A stretch of DNA of 11,237 bases from CAYSHJ01 sp964589725 (GCA_964589725.1 CAZPUJ010000028.1:1-11237); one strand, 5' to 3'; shown: positions 1-6,501, numbered from the stretch's first letter. The notes: generated from the sequence alone by a model not told the origin. A program made the numbers and translations.

Positions 1-392
1 TTCATGGGACTCGCGAAGCGTTTGAGCTGCTCGACGGAATCGTCTCGGTGTACGTGGCCGATTTGAAGTTTGGCAACGACGAGTGTGCTCGGCGGATCGC
101 GGGAGTCGACGGATACCTGGAGAAGGTCACGCCGAATCTGTCCTGGGCGGCGGTGCGCGGTGATTTGATCGTGCGACATCTCTTGCTGCCGGGACATTGG
201 GAATGCTGTGCGGTTCCGATCTTTCGGTGGATGCAAGACAAACTGCCAGGCACCAAATTCAGCCTACGGGACGGCTATTTGCCGAAGTGGCAGGCAGCCC
301 GTGACGAGAGCTTGAATCGTGTGCTTTCTCGGAGCGAAAGCCAGCAAGCATGGATGTTGGCGAGACAGATGAATCTGAATCTCGTGCAGTAA
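1..392 (+). CDS. Radical SAM protein, PflA/PflX-like (3' end only)
   Basis: The reading frame is open to the left edge (first full codon at 3, His-Gly-Thr-Arg-Glu...), so only the last ~129 residues are seen and the true start lies outside. The visible part contains YVADLKFGND, then a stretch with DLIVRHLLLPGH, then FSLRDGY. This pattern fits the C-terminal half of uncharacterised radical SAM proteins related to pyruvate formate-lyase activating enzyme (PflX / COG1313 type), where the LIRH-LPGH segment is conserved. The Fe-S cluster CxxxCxxC motif would be upstream and cannot be checked. Such enzymes use S-adenosylmethionine to make a radical, but the substrate here is unknown. It is followed by 215 bases without a convincing gene, so it need not be in the same operon as the next genes. 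Confidence 0.7.
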   Translation, partial: HGTREAFELLDGIVSVYVADLKFGNDECARRIAGVDGYLEKVTPNLSWAAVRGDLIVRHLLLPGHWECCAVPIFRWMQDKLPGTKFSLRDGYLPKWQAARDESLNRVLSRSESQQAWMLARQMNLNLVQ

Positions 393-520
393 CGGCAACG
401 CGGCGCGTCTCAATCCCGATAATCTCGTTCAGCGATATGTGACATCGCTTTCACGATCGAATGGAGATCGCACCGATACCAGCCGGCACAATTGATACTG
501 CCGCTGGCGTGCCTTTGGTG

Positions 521-548
521 TTGACGCTTCGTCGTCGCACGATAACCT
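521..548 (+). promoter_or_regulatory. Possible sigma-70-like promoter
   Basis: TTGACG at 521-526 matches the -35 consensus at five of six bases. It is followed after 16 bases by TAACCT at 543-548, a poor -10 (three of six). It would start a transcript about 50 bases before the ATG at 608 and so could serve the small gene and the Ycf46-like gene. The weak -10 and the GC-rich setting make this a suggestion only. Confidence 0.25.
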
Positions 549-607
549 CGCTATCCGTCGCCGATCATTTCCTCAGGCCAATCTTGCCGTCATTCGATGA
601 TCGTTTC

Positions 608-922
608 ATGTCCAAGTCCAAAATCCAAGCCGCTGATGAAACAGCAATCAGCGAAATTACTATTCAACCGGATGGGCGGCTGTTCGTTTTTGGGGCGTCC
701 GGCCAGCTTTTAGAGCTATTCGCGGACCTGGGTTGGGCGGATGATGGTTTGGCGGCACGAGTGGATCTCTTGCGTGAGCACGACGCGCGCAGTCTCGTAG
801 ACCGGACGCCGACGTCCGGTCAGTCGGACGTAGGCGTCCGACCTACCGTTGGTTTGCGGGCCACGGCTGCGATTGGCGAGCAAACAGCGGAGGCAACGAT
901 CACGGGAGTCCCCACGACATGA
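608..922 (+). CDS. Small unknown protein coupled to the AAA ATPase
   Basis: This encodes a 104-aa protein from ATG 608. The frame is open back to 461, but the extra 49 residues look non-coding and neither start has a clear ribosome binding site. Residues ~10-58 (ISEITIQPDGRLFVFGASGQ and on to about DLLREH) look like a compact beta-rich domain. The part after residue ~60 is low in conserved character and is encoded partly by a twin-hairpin repeat (797-846), so the C-terminal tail is probably an acquired extension. The stop overlaps the start of the next gene (ATGA, 919-922), which implies translational coupling to the Ycf46-like ATPase and a role with it. I do not recognise a named family. A shorter or different product cannot be excluded. 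Confidence 0.55.
   Translation: MSKSKIQAADETAISEITIQPDGRLFVFGASGQLLELFADLGWADDGLAARVDLLREHDARSLVDRTPTSGQSDVGVRPTVGLRATAAIGEQTAEATITGVPTT
797..846. repeat. REP-like twin hairpin inside a coding sequence
   Basis: Two perfect 8-bp-stem hairpins stand two bases apart. The first is ACCGGACG-CCGA-CGTCCGGT at 801-820 and the second is GTCGGACG-TAGG-CGTCCGAC at 823-842. The flanks GTAG (797-800) and CTAC (843-846) extend the whole into one imperfect 24-bp inverted repeat, because the second hairpin is a slightly diverged reverse complement of the first. The layout is that of REP/BIME-type intergenic elements, but it sits in frame within the 3' part of the small gene at 608-922 and just before the start of the ATPase gene. 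It may affect mRNA stability or coupling. Confidence 0.75.
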
Positions 923-2565
923 CAAATTCGGCGAGTCCCACGACAGGGCCAGCACCGGCGAAACCACGTCCGGCCGTGAAACCGGAAGCGTCCGACAAGC
1001 AGCGGCGTCTGAGCGTTCAGGAAGAGCTGGAGGTCTTGATCCGCGCGCGGTATCCGATCATTTACGTCGTCAGTTGGGAAGAGGAGCGCGTCGAACGGTG
1101 CCTGCGCGCGATCGCGGAAGCTCGCAATAAAAAGCTTTTCACCTGGACGCTGACACAAGGTATCGTTCGAGCGGGCAGCGATACGTCACGACCCAAGGCT
1201 GCGAACAACACAACCGACCCGATCGCGGCGCTCGACGCCGTCATGGAACAGCTCGAACCGGCCATCTACCTCTTCAAGGACTTTCATCCCTTCACCGACG
1301 ACCAGCGCTGCAACATGAGCGTACTGCGCCGGCTACGTGACGTGGCTTATCACCTGCGCGATACGTACAAGTCGATCGTCATCGTCTCGCCGTTACTGCG
1401 AATCGCTCCTGAGTTGATGAAAGACGTCACGGTGCTGGAATTCGGGCTGCCACAGACTGACGACTTCGGCCAGTTGTTGGATCGCATCATCGAAGACGTC
1501 AAAGACAATCCGCAAGTCAAGATCGCACTCGAACCAGAATCTCGAGAGCGACTGCTCAACGCCGCACGCGGATTGACGCTGAAGGAAGCGGAGAACGTCT
1601 TCGCGAAGACCTTGGTGCTGGATGGTAAGATCGACGCGGACGACATCGGCATCGTCTTCAGCGAGAAGCAACAGATCATCAAGAAGAGCGGTCTGTTGGA
1701 GTACTACGAGACTCAGGAGGGCTTTGGGCACGTCGCCGGGCTGAAGAATCTGAAGCAGTGGTTTCAGAAACGGACGATCGCTTTCTCCGAGCGAGCGACG
1801 CGTTTCGGCCTGTCGGCGCCGAAGGGAGTTTTGCTGCTCGGCGTTCAAGGCTGCGGCAAGAGCCTGTGCGCGAAAGCAGTCTCGGCCATGTGGAAGCTGC
1901 CGCTCTTGCGGTTCGACATCGGGCGGCTGTTCAGCAGCTTGATCGGTTCCAGCGAAGAGAACATGCGGCGCGCGATTCAAACGGCCGAGAGCGTTGCGCC
2001 GGCGATTCTGTGGATCGACGAAATCGACAAAGCATTCGCCGGAGCGGCCGGTTCGGCATCGAACGACGGCGGCACCTCTTCGCGCGTGTTCGGCACGCTG
2101 CTGACGTGGCTTTCCGAAAAGACGTCGCCGGTGTTTGTGATTGCGACCGCCAATGACATCAGCCAACTGCCACCGGAACTGCTGCGCAAAGGCCGCTTGG
2201 ACGAAATCTTCTTCGTCGATCTGCCGAACGAAGAAGAACGCACCGACGCGTTTCGCATCCACATCAAGCGCCGTGGACGCAACCCGGAAAAATTCGACGT
2301 CGCCGAATTCGCCCGCCTGAGCGAAGGCTTCAGTGGCGCGGAAATTGAAGAGGTCATCGTGGCCTCGCTGTTTGACGCCTTCAGTCAGAAAATGGACCTC
2401 GACACGGAAACGGTTTGCCGCACGTTGCAAGAATCGGTCCCGCTGTCGAAAACCATGTCCGAAGACCTCACTCGCCTGCGCGAATGGGCCAACGGCCGAG
2501 CACGCCCGGCCTCGGTCACGCCGACGAAGACGGTGGACGAGGTGCGGAGGAAGATTGAGATTTGA
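919..2565 (+). CDS. Ycf46-like AAA+ ATPase
   Basis: This 548-aa protein is the expected size for the Ycf46 family, known from cyanobacteria and algal plastids and also found in planctomycetes. Residues 1-30 are a Pro/Ala-rich tail. Residues ~33-250 are the family's N-terminal region, with the typical LIRARYPIIYV-SWEEER segment. The linker EKQQIIKKSGLLEYY leads into a C-terminal AAA module at ~270-520. Walker A is GVQGCGKS (308-315) and Walker B is ILWIDEID (363-370, D367/E368). Sensor 1 is N412, arginine fingers R423 and R426 lie in LLRKGRLDE, and the lid is FSGAEIE (471-477). All catalytic residues are present, so it should hydrolyse ATP as a hexamer. Its start overlaps the previous stop by four bases. 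The next gene begins 25 bases downstream. Ycf46 has been linked to regulation of photosynthesis and inorganic carbon use in cyanobacteria. That role cannot apply directly here, and the client is unknown. Confidence 0.93.
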   Translation: MTNSASPTTGPAPAKPRPAVKPEASDKQRRLSVQEELEVLIRARYPIIYVVSWEEERVERCLRAIAEARNKKLFTWTLTQGIVRAGSDTSRPKAANNTTDPIAALDAVMEQLEPAIYLFKDFHPFTDDQRCNMSVLRRLRDVAYHLRDTYKSIVIVSPLLRIAPELMKDVTVLEFGLPQTDDFGQLLDRIIEDVKDNPQVKIALEPESRERLLNAARGLTLKEAENVFAKTLVLDGKIDADDIGIVFSEKQQIIKKSGLLEYYETQEGFGHVAGLKNLKQWFQKRTIAFSERATRFGLSAPKGVLLLGVQGCGKSLCAKAVSAMWKLPLLRFDIGRLFSSLIGSSEENMRRAIQTAESVAPAILWIDEIDKAFAGAAGSASNDGGTSSRVFGTLLTWLSEKTSPVFVIATANDISQLPPELLRKGRLDEIFFVDLPNEEERTDAFRIHIKRRGRNPEKFDVAEFARLSEGFSGAEIEEVIVASLFDAFSQKMDLDTETVCRTLQESVPLSKTMSEDLTRLREWANGRARPASVTPTKTVDEVRRKIEI

Positions 2566-2590
2566 TTGTTGGTGTTTGGGAGGAGCAGCC

Positions 2591-3070
2591 ATGAGCAGCG
2601 TTCTTATCGTGACTCCGTTAATCATTGCGAACTGGTCCGTGATCTCCGCTGCCGTGATCGGTGCGGCCGGGACGCTGGGGTTTTCTCTGGCGAGCGCGGC
2701 GGCGAGCGCAGCCGGTCAGGCTCGCGGCTCGGTGCGATCGTCGGGCGTCAACCGCGCGGAGATCGAAGCCGAGAACAGCGAAGTTCTTGCGGACGCCGCT
2801 GGCTCCGGCGAAGAGATGGTGATTGAAAAGGACGGCGTCAAAGCGACGTTTTCGCGGGACGCCCGCGGGGCGCTCAAGGTCTGCATGGAAGGGGCCGGCC
2901 ACACGAAGGCTCAGCTCCGCGAGATCGGTGAGAACCTAATGGGCGTCGTCACGCAGCAGTACGTCTATCACCGAGTTGTCACCGAGTTGAAGCAACGTCA
3001 CATGCCAATCGTCCACGAAGAAGTCACGGAAGATCGCACGGTTAAGATTCGCGTGCGAAATGTGAGCTGA
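2591..3070 (+). CDS. DUF1257/Ycf35-like protein with N-terminal membrane segment
   Basis: This is a 159-aa protein. Start ATG 2591 is set by a strong ribosome binding site GGGAGGAG (2578-2585) five bases upstream; the frame is open further back inside the ATPase gene. Residues ~4-42 are hydrophobic and Ala-rich (VLIVTPLIIANW, AAVIGAAGTLGF), suggesting a membrane anchor or hairpin. The remainder is soluble. The last ~50 residues (QQYVYHRVVTELKQ ... EEVTEDRTVKIRVR) match the C-terminal pattern of DUF1257 (Ycf35) proteins. That family is commonly found beside Ycf46 and DUF2997 genes, which supports the assignment. Typical family members lack the hydrophobic N-terminus and begin with a soluble domain, so this is a variant. 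The function is unknown; a membrane-attached partner of the ATPase is a reasonable inference. Confidence 0.75.
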   Translation: MSSVLIVTPLIIANWSVISAAVIGAAGTLGFSLASAAASAAGQARGSVRSSGVNRAEIEAENSEVLADAAGSGEEMVIEKDGVKATFSRDARGALKVCMEGAGHTKAQLREIGENLMGVVTQQYVYHRVVTELKQRHMPIVHEEVTEDRTVKIRVRNVS

Positions 3071-3204
3071 TTTGGAGTGCGGCGGCTTGACGCCGCTTTC
3101 GTATCGCGGCGGAGCCGCTTTCTTTGGAAAGAGACAGCGCGAACCAAAGCGGCTTTGCCGCGATTCCAAAATTCCAAAGCGGCGTCAAGCCGCCGCAGTC
3201 CAAA
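3071..3204. repeat. Long imperfect inverted repeat (MITE/REP-like)
   Basis: The left arm (3071-3128) and right arm (3144-3204) are reverse complements over about 58 bases with a few mismatches and small gaps, around a ~15-base loop. The core is perfect over 22 bp: 3078-3099, containing GGCGGCTTGACGCCGC, pairs with 3176-3197. Inner stems are GCGGCGGAGCCGC on the left and GCGGCTTTGCCGC on the right. It fills the whole gap between the DUF1257-like stop and the DUF2997 ribosome binding site (AAAGGA, 3202-3207), so it would form a large hairpin in the shared mRNA. No open reading frame is convincing inside it. It resembles a non-autonomous dispersed element, but no other full copy is present in this window. 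Confidence 0.85.
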
Positions 3205-3212
3205 GGAACACC

Positions 3213-3416
3213 ATGGCCGAAGAGATTGAAATTGAGATCAGTCCCGCTGGAAAGGTCACCGTGCGGACGTTGGGCATCAAAGGTCCGAAGTGCGTCAGCA
3301 TCGCGGAAGCGGTCGCGCGGATCATCGGGCAAATCCAATCGCAAGAGCGGACGTCCGAGTACTACGAAGCCGAAGGTCACATCACCAGCCAAGTCGAAGT
3401 CCACGCGCGGCGGTGA
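3213..3416 (+). CDS. DUF2997 family protein
   Basis: This 67-aa protein starts at ATG 3213, six bases after AAAGGA at 3202-3207. The frame is open back to 3072, but only through the inverted repeat. The sequence is typical of DUF2997 (pfam11211): an N-terminal EIEIEISPAGKVTV strand pair, then GIKGPKCVSI and a helix ending in ERTSEYYE. The length is normal for the family. DUF2997 genes are regularly found next to DUF1257/Ycf35 and Ycf46-type ATPase genes, exactly the order seen here. No catalytic motif is visible, and the single Cys (in GPKCVSI) is a common family feature. It is probably a small structural or adaptor component of the same complex. The biochemical role is unknown. Confidence 0.85.
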   Translation: MAEEIEIEISPAGKVTVRTLGIKGPKCVSIAEAVARIIGQIQSQERTSEYYEAEGHITSQVEVHARR

Positions 3417-3435
3417 CACAAAGGTGAACATCACC

Positions 3436-3456
3436 CCACCGAGGTCGCCTCGGTGG
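3436..3456. repeat. Perfect 9-bp hairpin
   Basis: CCACCGAGG and CCTCGGTGG are perfectly complementary around a TCG loop, beginning 19 bases after the DUF2997 stop. The stem is strong but is not followed by a T-run, so it is a poor intrinsic terminator. It may attenuate transcription or protect the 3' end of the upstream mRNA. Confidence 0.7.
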
Positions 3457-3461
3457 CTCGC

Positions 3462-3516
3462 GGGACTTTGCACTACTTTCTGCATCGCGACCGGCCGCTG
3501 AGTCGTGCAAAGTCCC
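3462..3516. repeat. 12-bp inverted repeat with 31-base loop
   Basis: GGGACTTTGCAC (3462-3473) is the exact reverse complement of GTGCAAAGTCCC (3505-3516). Together with the hairpin directly to its left it fills most of the gap before the zinc-ribbon membrane protein gene. It is either a dispersed REP-like element or a structured leader. No coding potential was found inside. Confidence 0.7.
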
Positions 3517-3563
3517 ACAAGTCATTGGGACAAGTCCAGTGGGGACGCGATGATTCCGAAACC

Positions 3564-4583
3564 ATGCAATGCGTCAACTGCCAATTCGAGAACATGCCCG
3601 GCCTGACCAGTTGCGTCCGCTGCGGCAGTTCGTTGACGCTGGCGACGGCCACGATCGACGTGCATCCGCCGCGGGCGGGTCGGTGGTCCAAAAAGTGGCG
3701 GAAGATTTCCGGCCACCGGAGACTATCGGAGGCACCGTTTCGGCTGGCGAATGCCTTGGCCGTGCTGGTCGAACAAGTACTGAGAATTCGGGGCGTCGCG
3801 TTTGACGTGCCGATCTACACGGCATTGATTCCGGGATGGCCGCAATACGCCGCGGGGCGGCGAGTGCTGGCGATCGTGCATCTCGCCAGTTACGTGTTAT
3901 TTCTGGTTCCCACCGTCCTGTTTCTTGGCAGCGCCGTGAGCACGTTATGTCTGGGACTGGCGTTCTCCAGCCACTTTTCCAGCGTCTTGTCAGCGTTAAT
4001 CATCTCTCGTCGCGACCTCCGCACGCGCTGGCAATGCGGCTTCTTTATGATCGCTATTGTCGCCTTGTTCGTGTGCCTGCCAATGTATCGTTTGCTGGAT
4101 TGGTTCGGCTGGCCAATGGAGCTGCTTCAGCCGATGGCCGGGTTTCAGCGGGGCGACGTCGTGCTCTTGGAACGCGGTATCGGCATTCAGGCCGGCGACG
4201 TCATTGTGTACCAGCCGCCACGCGCCTTGCCGGGCTATGCGATTCGCGGAGAATGGGTGGGGCGCGTCTTGGCGGTCGGTCCCACGCGGATGGAATGGAA
4301 GCACAATGAACTGTCGTTTCGCGGTCAGCCCGCGACTTGGCAGCCGTCGGCGGGGAGCATGCTTGCGGCCACCGAATCCATCGAAGTTCTCCCGAACAGC
4401 GTCGTTGTGCTTCAGCCGACCGAAGCGGACGTGGTCGCCCGGCGTCGTCGAGTTCTGGCCGCGATTCCCGTGCAACCACCGCTCAGTCTCCAGCAGCGGA
4501 TCGCGATCGTGGATCGAAGCCGAGTGGTTGGCCAAGTCATCTGGCAGACGTGGCCTTTGGCACGATGGGGTGCGGTCGAGTAA
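3564..4583 (+). CDS. Zinc-ribbon membrane protein with a degenerate signal-peptidase-like domain
   Basis: This is a 339-aa protein. ATG 3564 is chosen because the zinc ribbon begins at once: C3-x2-C6 and C17-x2-C20. The frame is open upstream only through repeat sequence. After a basic linker comes TALIPGWPQYAAGRR (~86-100) and three or four hydrophobic helices between ~97 and 178. From ~188 there is a soluble beta-rich part reading GFQRGDVVLLERG, then AGDVIVYQPP, then WVGRVLAVG. This order matches the core of type I signal peptidases (S26). The catalytic Ser position appears to be Pro190 and the catalytic Lys position Gly233, so it should not cleave peptides. Zinc finger, helices and a dead protease fold suggest a membrane sensor or scaffold. 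It sits between DUF2997 and a TPR protein. The S26 relation is inferred by eye and needs a profile search. Confidence 0.7.
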   Translation: MQCVNCQFENMPGLTSCVRCGSSLTLATATIDVHPPRAGRWSKKWRKISGHRRLSEAPFRLANALAVLVEQVLRIRGVAFDVPIYTALIPGWPQYAAGRRVLAIVHLASYVLFLVPTVLFLGSAVSTLCLGLAFSSHFSSVLSALIISRRDLRTRWQCGFFMIAIVALFVCLPMYRLLDWFGWPMELLQPMAGFQRGDVVLLERGIGIQAGDVIVYQPPRALPGYAIRGEWVGRVLAVGPTRMEWKHNELSFRGQPATWQPSAGSMLAATESIEVLPNSVVVLQPTEADVVARRRRVLAAIPVQPPLSLQQRIAIVDRSRVVGQVIWQTWPLARWGAVE

Positions 4584-4636
4584 CCTAGGCAGCGGGTTTC
4601 TCGCCGTGCTCTTGCGACTTGCGATGGGTAGTACTA

Positions 4637-5401
4637 ATGGCCCGATTTGACAAACTGGAATTGCAACCGGCCGATGACCTGCCACCGGAGTGGCGTCAAG
4701 CGAAGCGCGAGCCAACCGATTGGCTGACGGAGGCAGATCGCGAGCGGCGCATCGGCCAGTACGAAGCCGCGCTGCGGTACTACTCGCGCGCCTTGGAGTC
4801 GGATAAATCGCTCGTCGTCGGGTGGCTTGGTCAGTGCCAGATGCTGGTCGAATTGGGCGAGCACAAAGAAGCGGAACTGTGGAGTCGCAAGGCTCTGGAG
4901 ATGTTTCCCAACAATGGCGAATTGCTGGCCGCTCAGGCCCAGGCGATGTGCCGTGACGGCGACACCGAAGCTGCGGTGGCGATGTGCGATGGAGCGATTA
5001 AGCAGCGCGGGCAATCGCCGTATCGCTGGCTGGTGCGCGGCGAGACAATGCTCGCCAGTGGGCTGGACCCGTCTCGGCATTGCTTCGACAAAGCGGTGCA
5101 GCTCGACGCCGACTGGCTGATTCCGTTGGAGATCGCTCGCATCTACCTCTATCACAACCAACCCGGCCACGGCCTGACGCGAGTCCGCGACGCCACGGAA
5201 AAAGCGGGCGACCAACCCTATGCTTGGTTCATCTTCGGACAGTGCCAATATGAACTGGGCATGTTCAGGCCCGCCGGCATCAGCCTGCAACGCTGTCTGC
5301 AACTGCGTCCGCAGTTCGGCGAGGCTCACGAACTGTTGACCAAACTCGCGCAGGGAGGCGGTTGGACGCTGAAACGAATTTGGCGGAGGATTTTTGGGTG
5401 A
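4637..5401 (+). CDS. TPR-repeat protein
   Basis: This is a 254-aa soluble protein with no signal peptide or membrane helix. ATG 4637 (MARFDKLELQP) is preferred over an in-frame TTG at 4619; neither has a strong ribosome binding site. From ~residue 33 onward there are about six degenerate tetratricopeptide-like helix pairs, for example GQYEAALRYYSRALE, GEHKEAELWSRKALE, GDTEAAVAMCDGAI and GMFRPAGISLQRCLQL. The C-terminus ends in a basic tail WTLKRIWRRIFG. TPR arrays bind partner proteins, and the GTGA overlap with the next gene points to the secretion-type ATPase as the likely partner. It starts 53 bases after the zinc-ribbon membrane gene. The specific client is unknown. Confidence 0.85.
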   Translation: MARFDKLELQPADDLPPEWRQAKREPTDWLTEADRERRIGQYEAALRYYSRALESDKSLVVGWLGQCQMLVELGEHKEAELWSRKALEMFPNNGELLAAQAQAMCRDGDTEAAVAMCDGAIKQRGQSPYRWLVRGETMLASGLDPSRHCFDKAVQLDADWLIPLEIARIYLYHNQPGHGLTRVRDATEKAGDQPYAWFIFGQCQYELGMFRPAGISLQRCLQLRPQFGEAHELLTKLAQGGGWTLKRIWRRIFG

Positions 5402-6462
5402 GTTGGACGCTCGACAAGATCCTGAAAGGCGCGCGCGGGCTGAAGGCCAGCGATATCCATTTGGTCCACGGCGTCGCTCCAGTGCTCCGGATCAATGGGG
5501 AAATGCGGCCGATCGCCGGCGACGAACTGGACGAAGAATCGCTGCGCCGAGTGACGGCCGAGCTGCTCAATGACCGACAGAAGGAATCGCTGGAACGCGA
5601 ATGGCAGATTTGCTTCTCGCGGCAATTTCCCGAGATCGGCCGGTTCCGCGTCAGCGTCTATCACCGCTCGGGCATTCCCGAAATGGCGATTCGCTTGTGC
5701 GAGACCGTCGTTCGGCGGGCGGACGAATTGGGATTGCCGCCGATTCTCGCCGAGTTCACTCGGCTGCCGTCCGGCTTGATCTTGGTCACCGGTCAGACGG
5801 GCGTCGGCAAAACCACCACGCTGAACTACATGATCGACGCCATCAACCAGCAGCGCCGCGCCAAGATCATCACCATCGAAGACCCGGTCGAGTTCGTCCA
5901 CGAGAACATTCGCAGCATCGTCATCCAGTTGGAAGTGCTGACGGACGTCCCCACGTTTCGCAACGCTTTGGTCCACGTGCTGCGTCAAGACCCGGACGTC
6001 GTCGTCATTGGCGAGATGCGCGATCTAGAAACCATCGAGACCGCCTTGATCGCCGCGGAGACCGGACATCTGGTGCTCGCCACGCTACATACGCCCGACT
6101 CCGTGCAGACGATCCAACGCATCTACAGCGTCTTTCCCGCCGCGCAGCAAAACTCGATCACCGTGCAACTGGCCAACAGCTTGCAGGCGATCGTGTCGCA
6201 GAAGCTGCTGCCGAGCGCCGACGGTAGTCGCCAAGTCCTGGCCTGCGAAGTCTGCGTCGCCACGACCGCCGTTCGCAACCACATCCGCGATCATCAATTT
6301 CACCAGATCGTCAGCGAGATGCAGACCGGCAAGAAATTCCAAATGCAGACAATGGACGCGGCACTGTTGGACCTCTACCAACGCGGCGACATCTCCTACG
6401 ACGTCGCCCTGTCCAATGCCCGCGATCCAAGTACTATCCGCACTCGCAGCGGGCACGCGTAG
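5398..6462 (+). CDS. PilT/GspE-family secretion ATPase
   Basis: This is a 354-aa protein, close to the ~345 aa of classical PilT. GTG 5398 is chosen because GGAGGA (5385-5390) lies seven bases upstream and the resulting N-terminus aligns with PilT; a TTG at 5362 is also in frame. ASDIHL near residue 20 is the PilT N-terminal signature. All four ATPase boxes are intact: Walker A GQTGVGKTTT (132-141), Asp box ITIEDPVEF (158-166), Walker B VVVIGEMRD (201-209) and His box TGHLVLATLHT (222-232). The family forms cytoplasmic hexamers that drive pilus retraction (PilT) or assembly/secretion (PilB, GspE); the short N-terminal domain and GEMRD favour PilT. No pilin, PilC or secretin gene is in the window. 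The gene is coupled to the TPR gene by GTGA. Confidence 0.93.
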   Translation: MSWTLDKILKGARGLKASDIHLVHGVAPVLRINGEMRPIAGDELDEESLRRVTAELLNDRQKESLEREWQICFSRQFPEIGRFRVSVYHRSGIPEMAIRLCETVVRRADELGLPPILAEFTRLPSGLILVTGQTGVGKTTTLNYMIDAINQQRRAKIITIEDPVEFVHENIRSIVIQLEVLTDVPTFRNALVHVLRQDPDVVVIGEMRDLETIETALIAAETGHLVLATLHTPDSVQTIQRIYSVFPAAQQNSITVQLANSLQAIVSQKLLPSADGSRQVLACEVCVATTAVRNHIRDHQFHQIVSEMQTGKKFQMQTMDAALLDLYQRGDISYDVALSNARDPSTIRTRSGHA

Positions 6463-6476
6463 CGCGGCGACTCCGT

Positions 6477-6501
6477 AAATCCGAATCTCGAAATCCGAAT
6501 C
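6477..6501. repeat. 11-bp tandem direct repeat
   Basis: AAATCCGAATC occurs at 6477-6487 and again at 6491-6501, separated by TCG, 15 bases after the pilT-like stop. The surrounding 6463-6671 gap lies between two convergent genes. No terminator-like hairpin with a T-run was found there. Confidence 0.6.

Noticed and set aside
442..458. 17-base sequence ACATCGCTTTCACGATC repeated exactly at 9811-9827
   Set aside because: One copy is ordinary coding sequence inside a membrane protein and the other is intergenic. There is no flanking similarity and no symmetry, so it is probably chance despite the length.
461..607. N-terminal extension of the small gene to an ATG at 461
   Set aside because: No ribosome binding site and no conserved-looking protein pattern before residue 50. 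The conserved part begins just after ATG 608. A possible promoter at 521-548 would also lie inside the extension.
1393..2625. Long open frame (410 codons) on the - strand across the ATPase gene
   Set aside because: It is antisense to a clearly conserved Ycf46-like gene and is rich in Arg/Gln/Phe/Val as expected for a shadow of GC-rich coding sequence. No domain is recognised.
3436..3516. Inverted repeats read as an intrinsic terminator or CRISPR-like units
   Set aside because: No T-run follows either stem, and there is no regular repeat-spacer array. They are better described as isolated inverted repeats.
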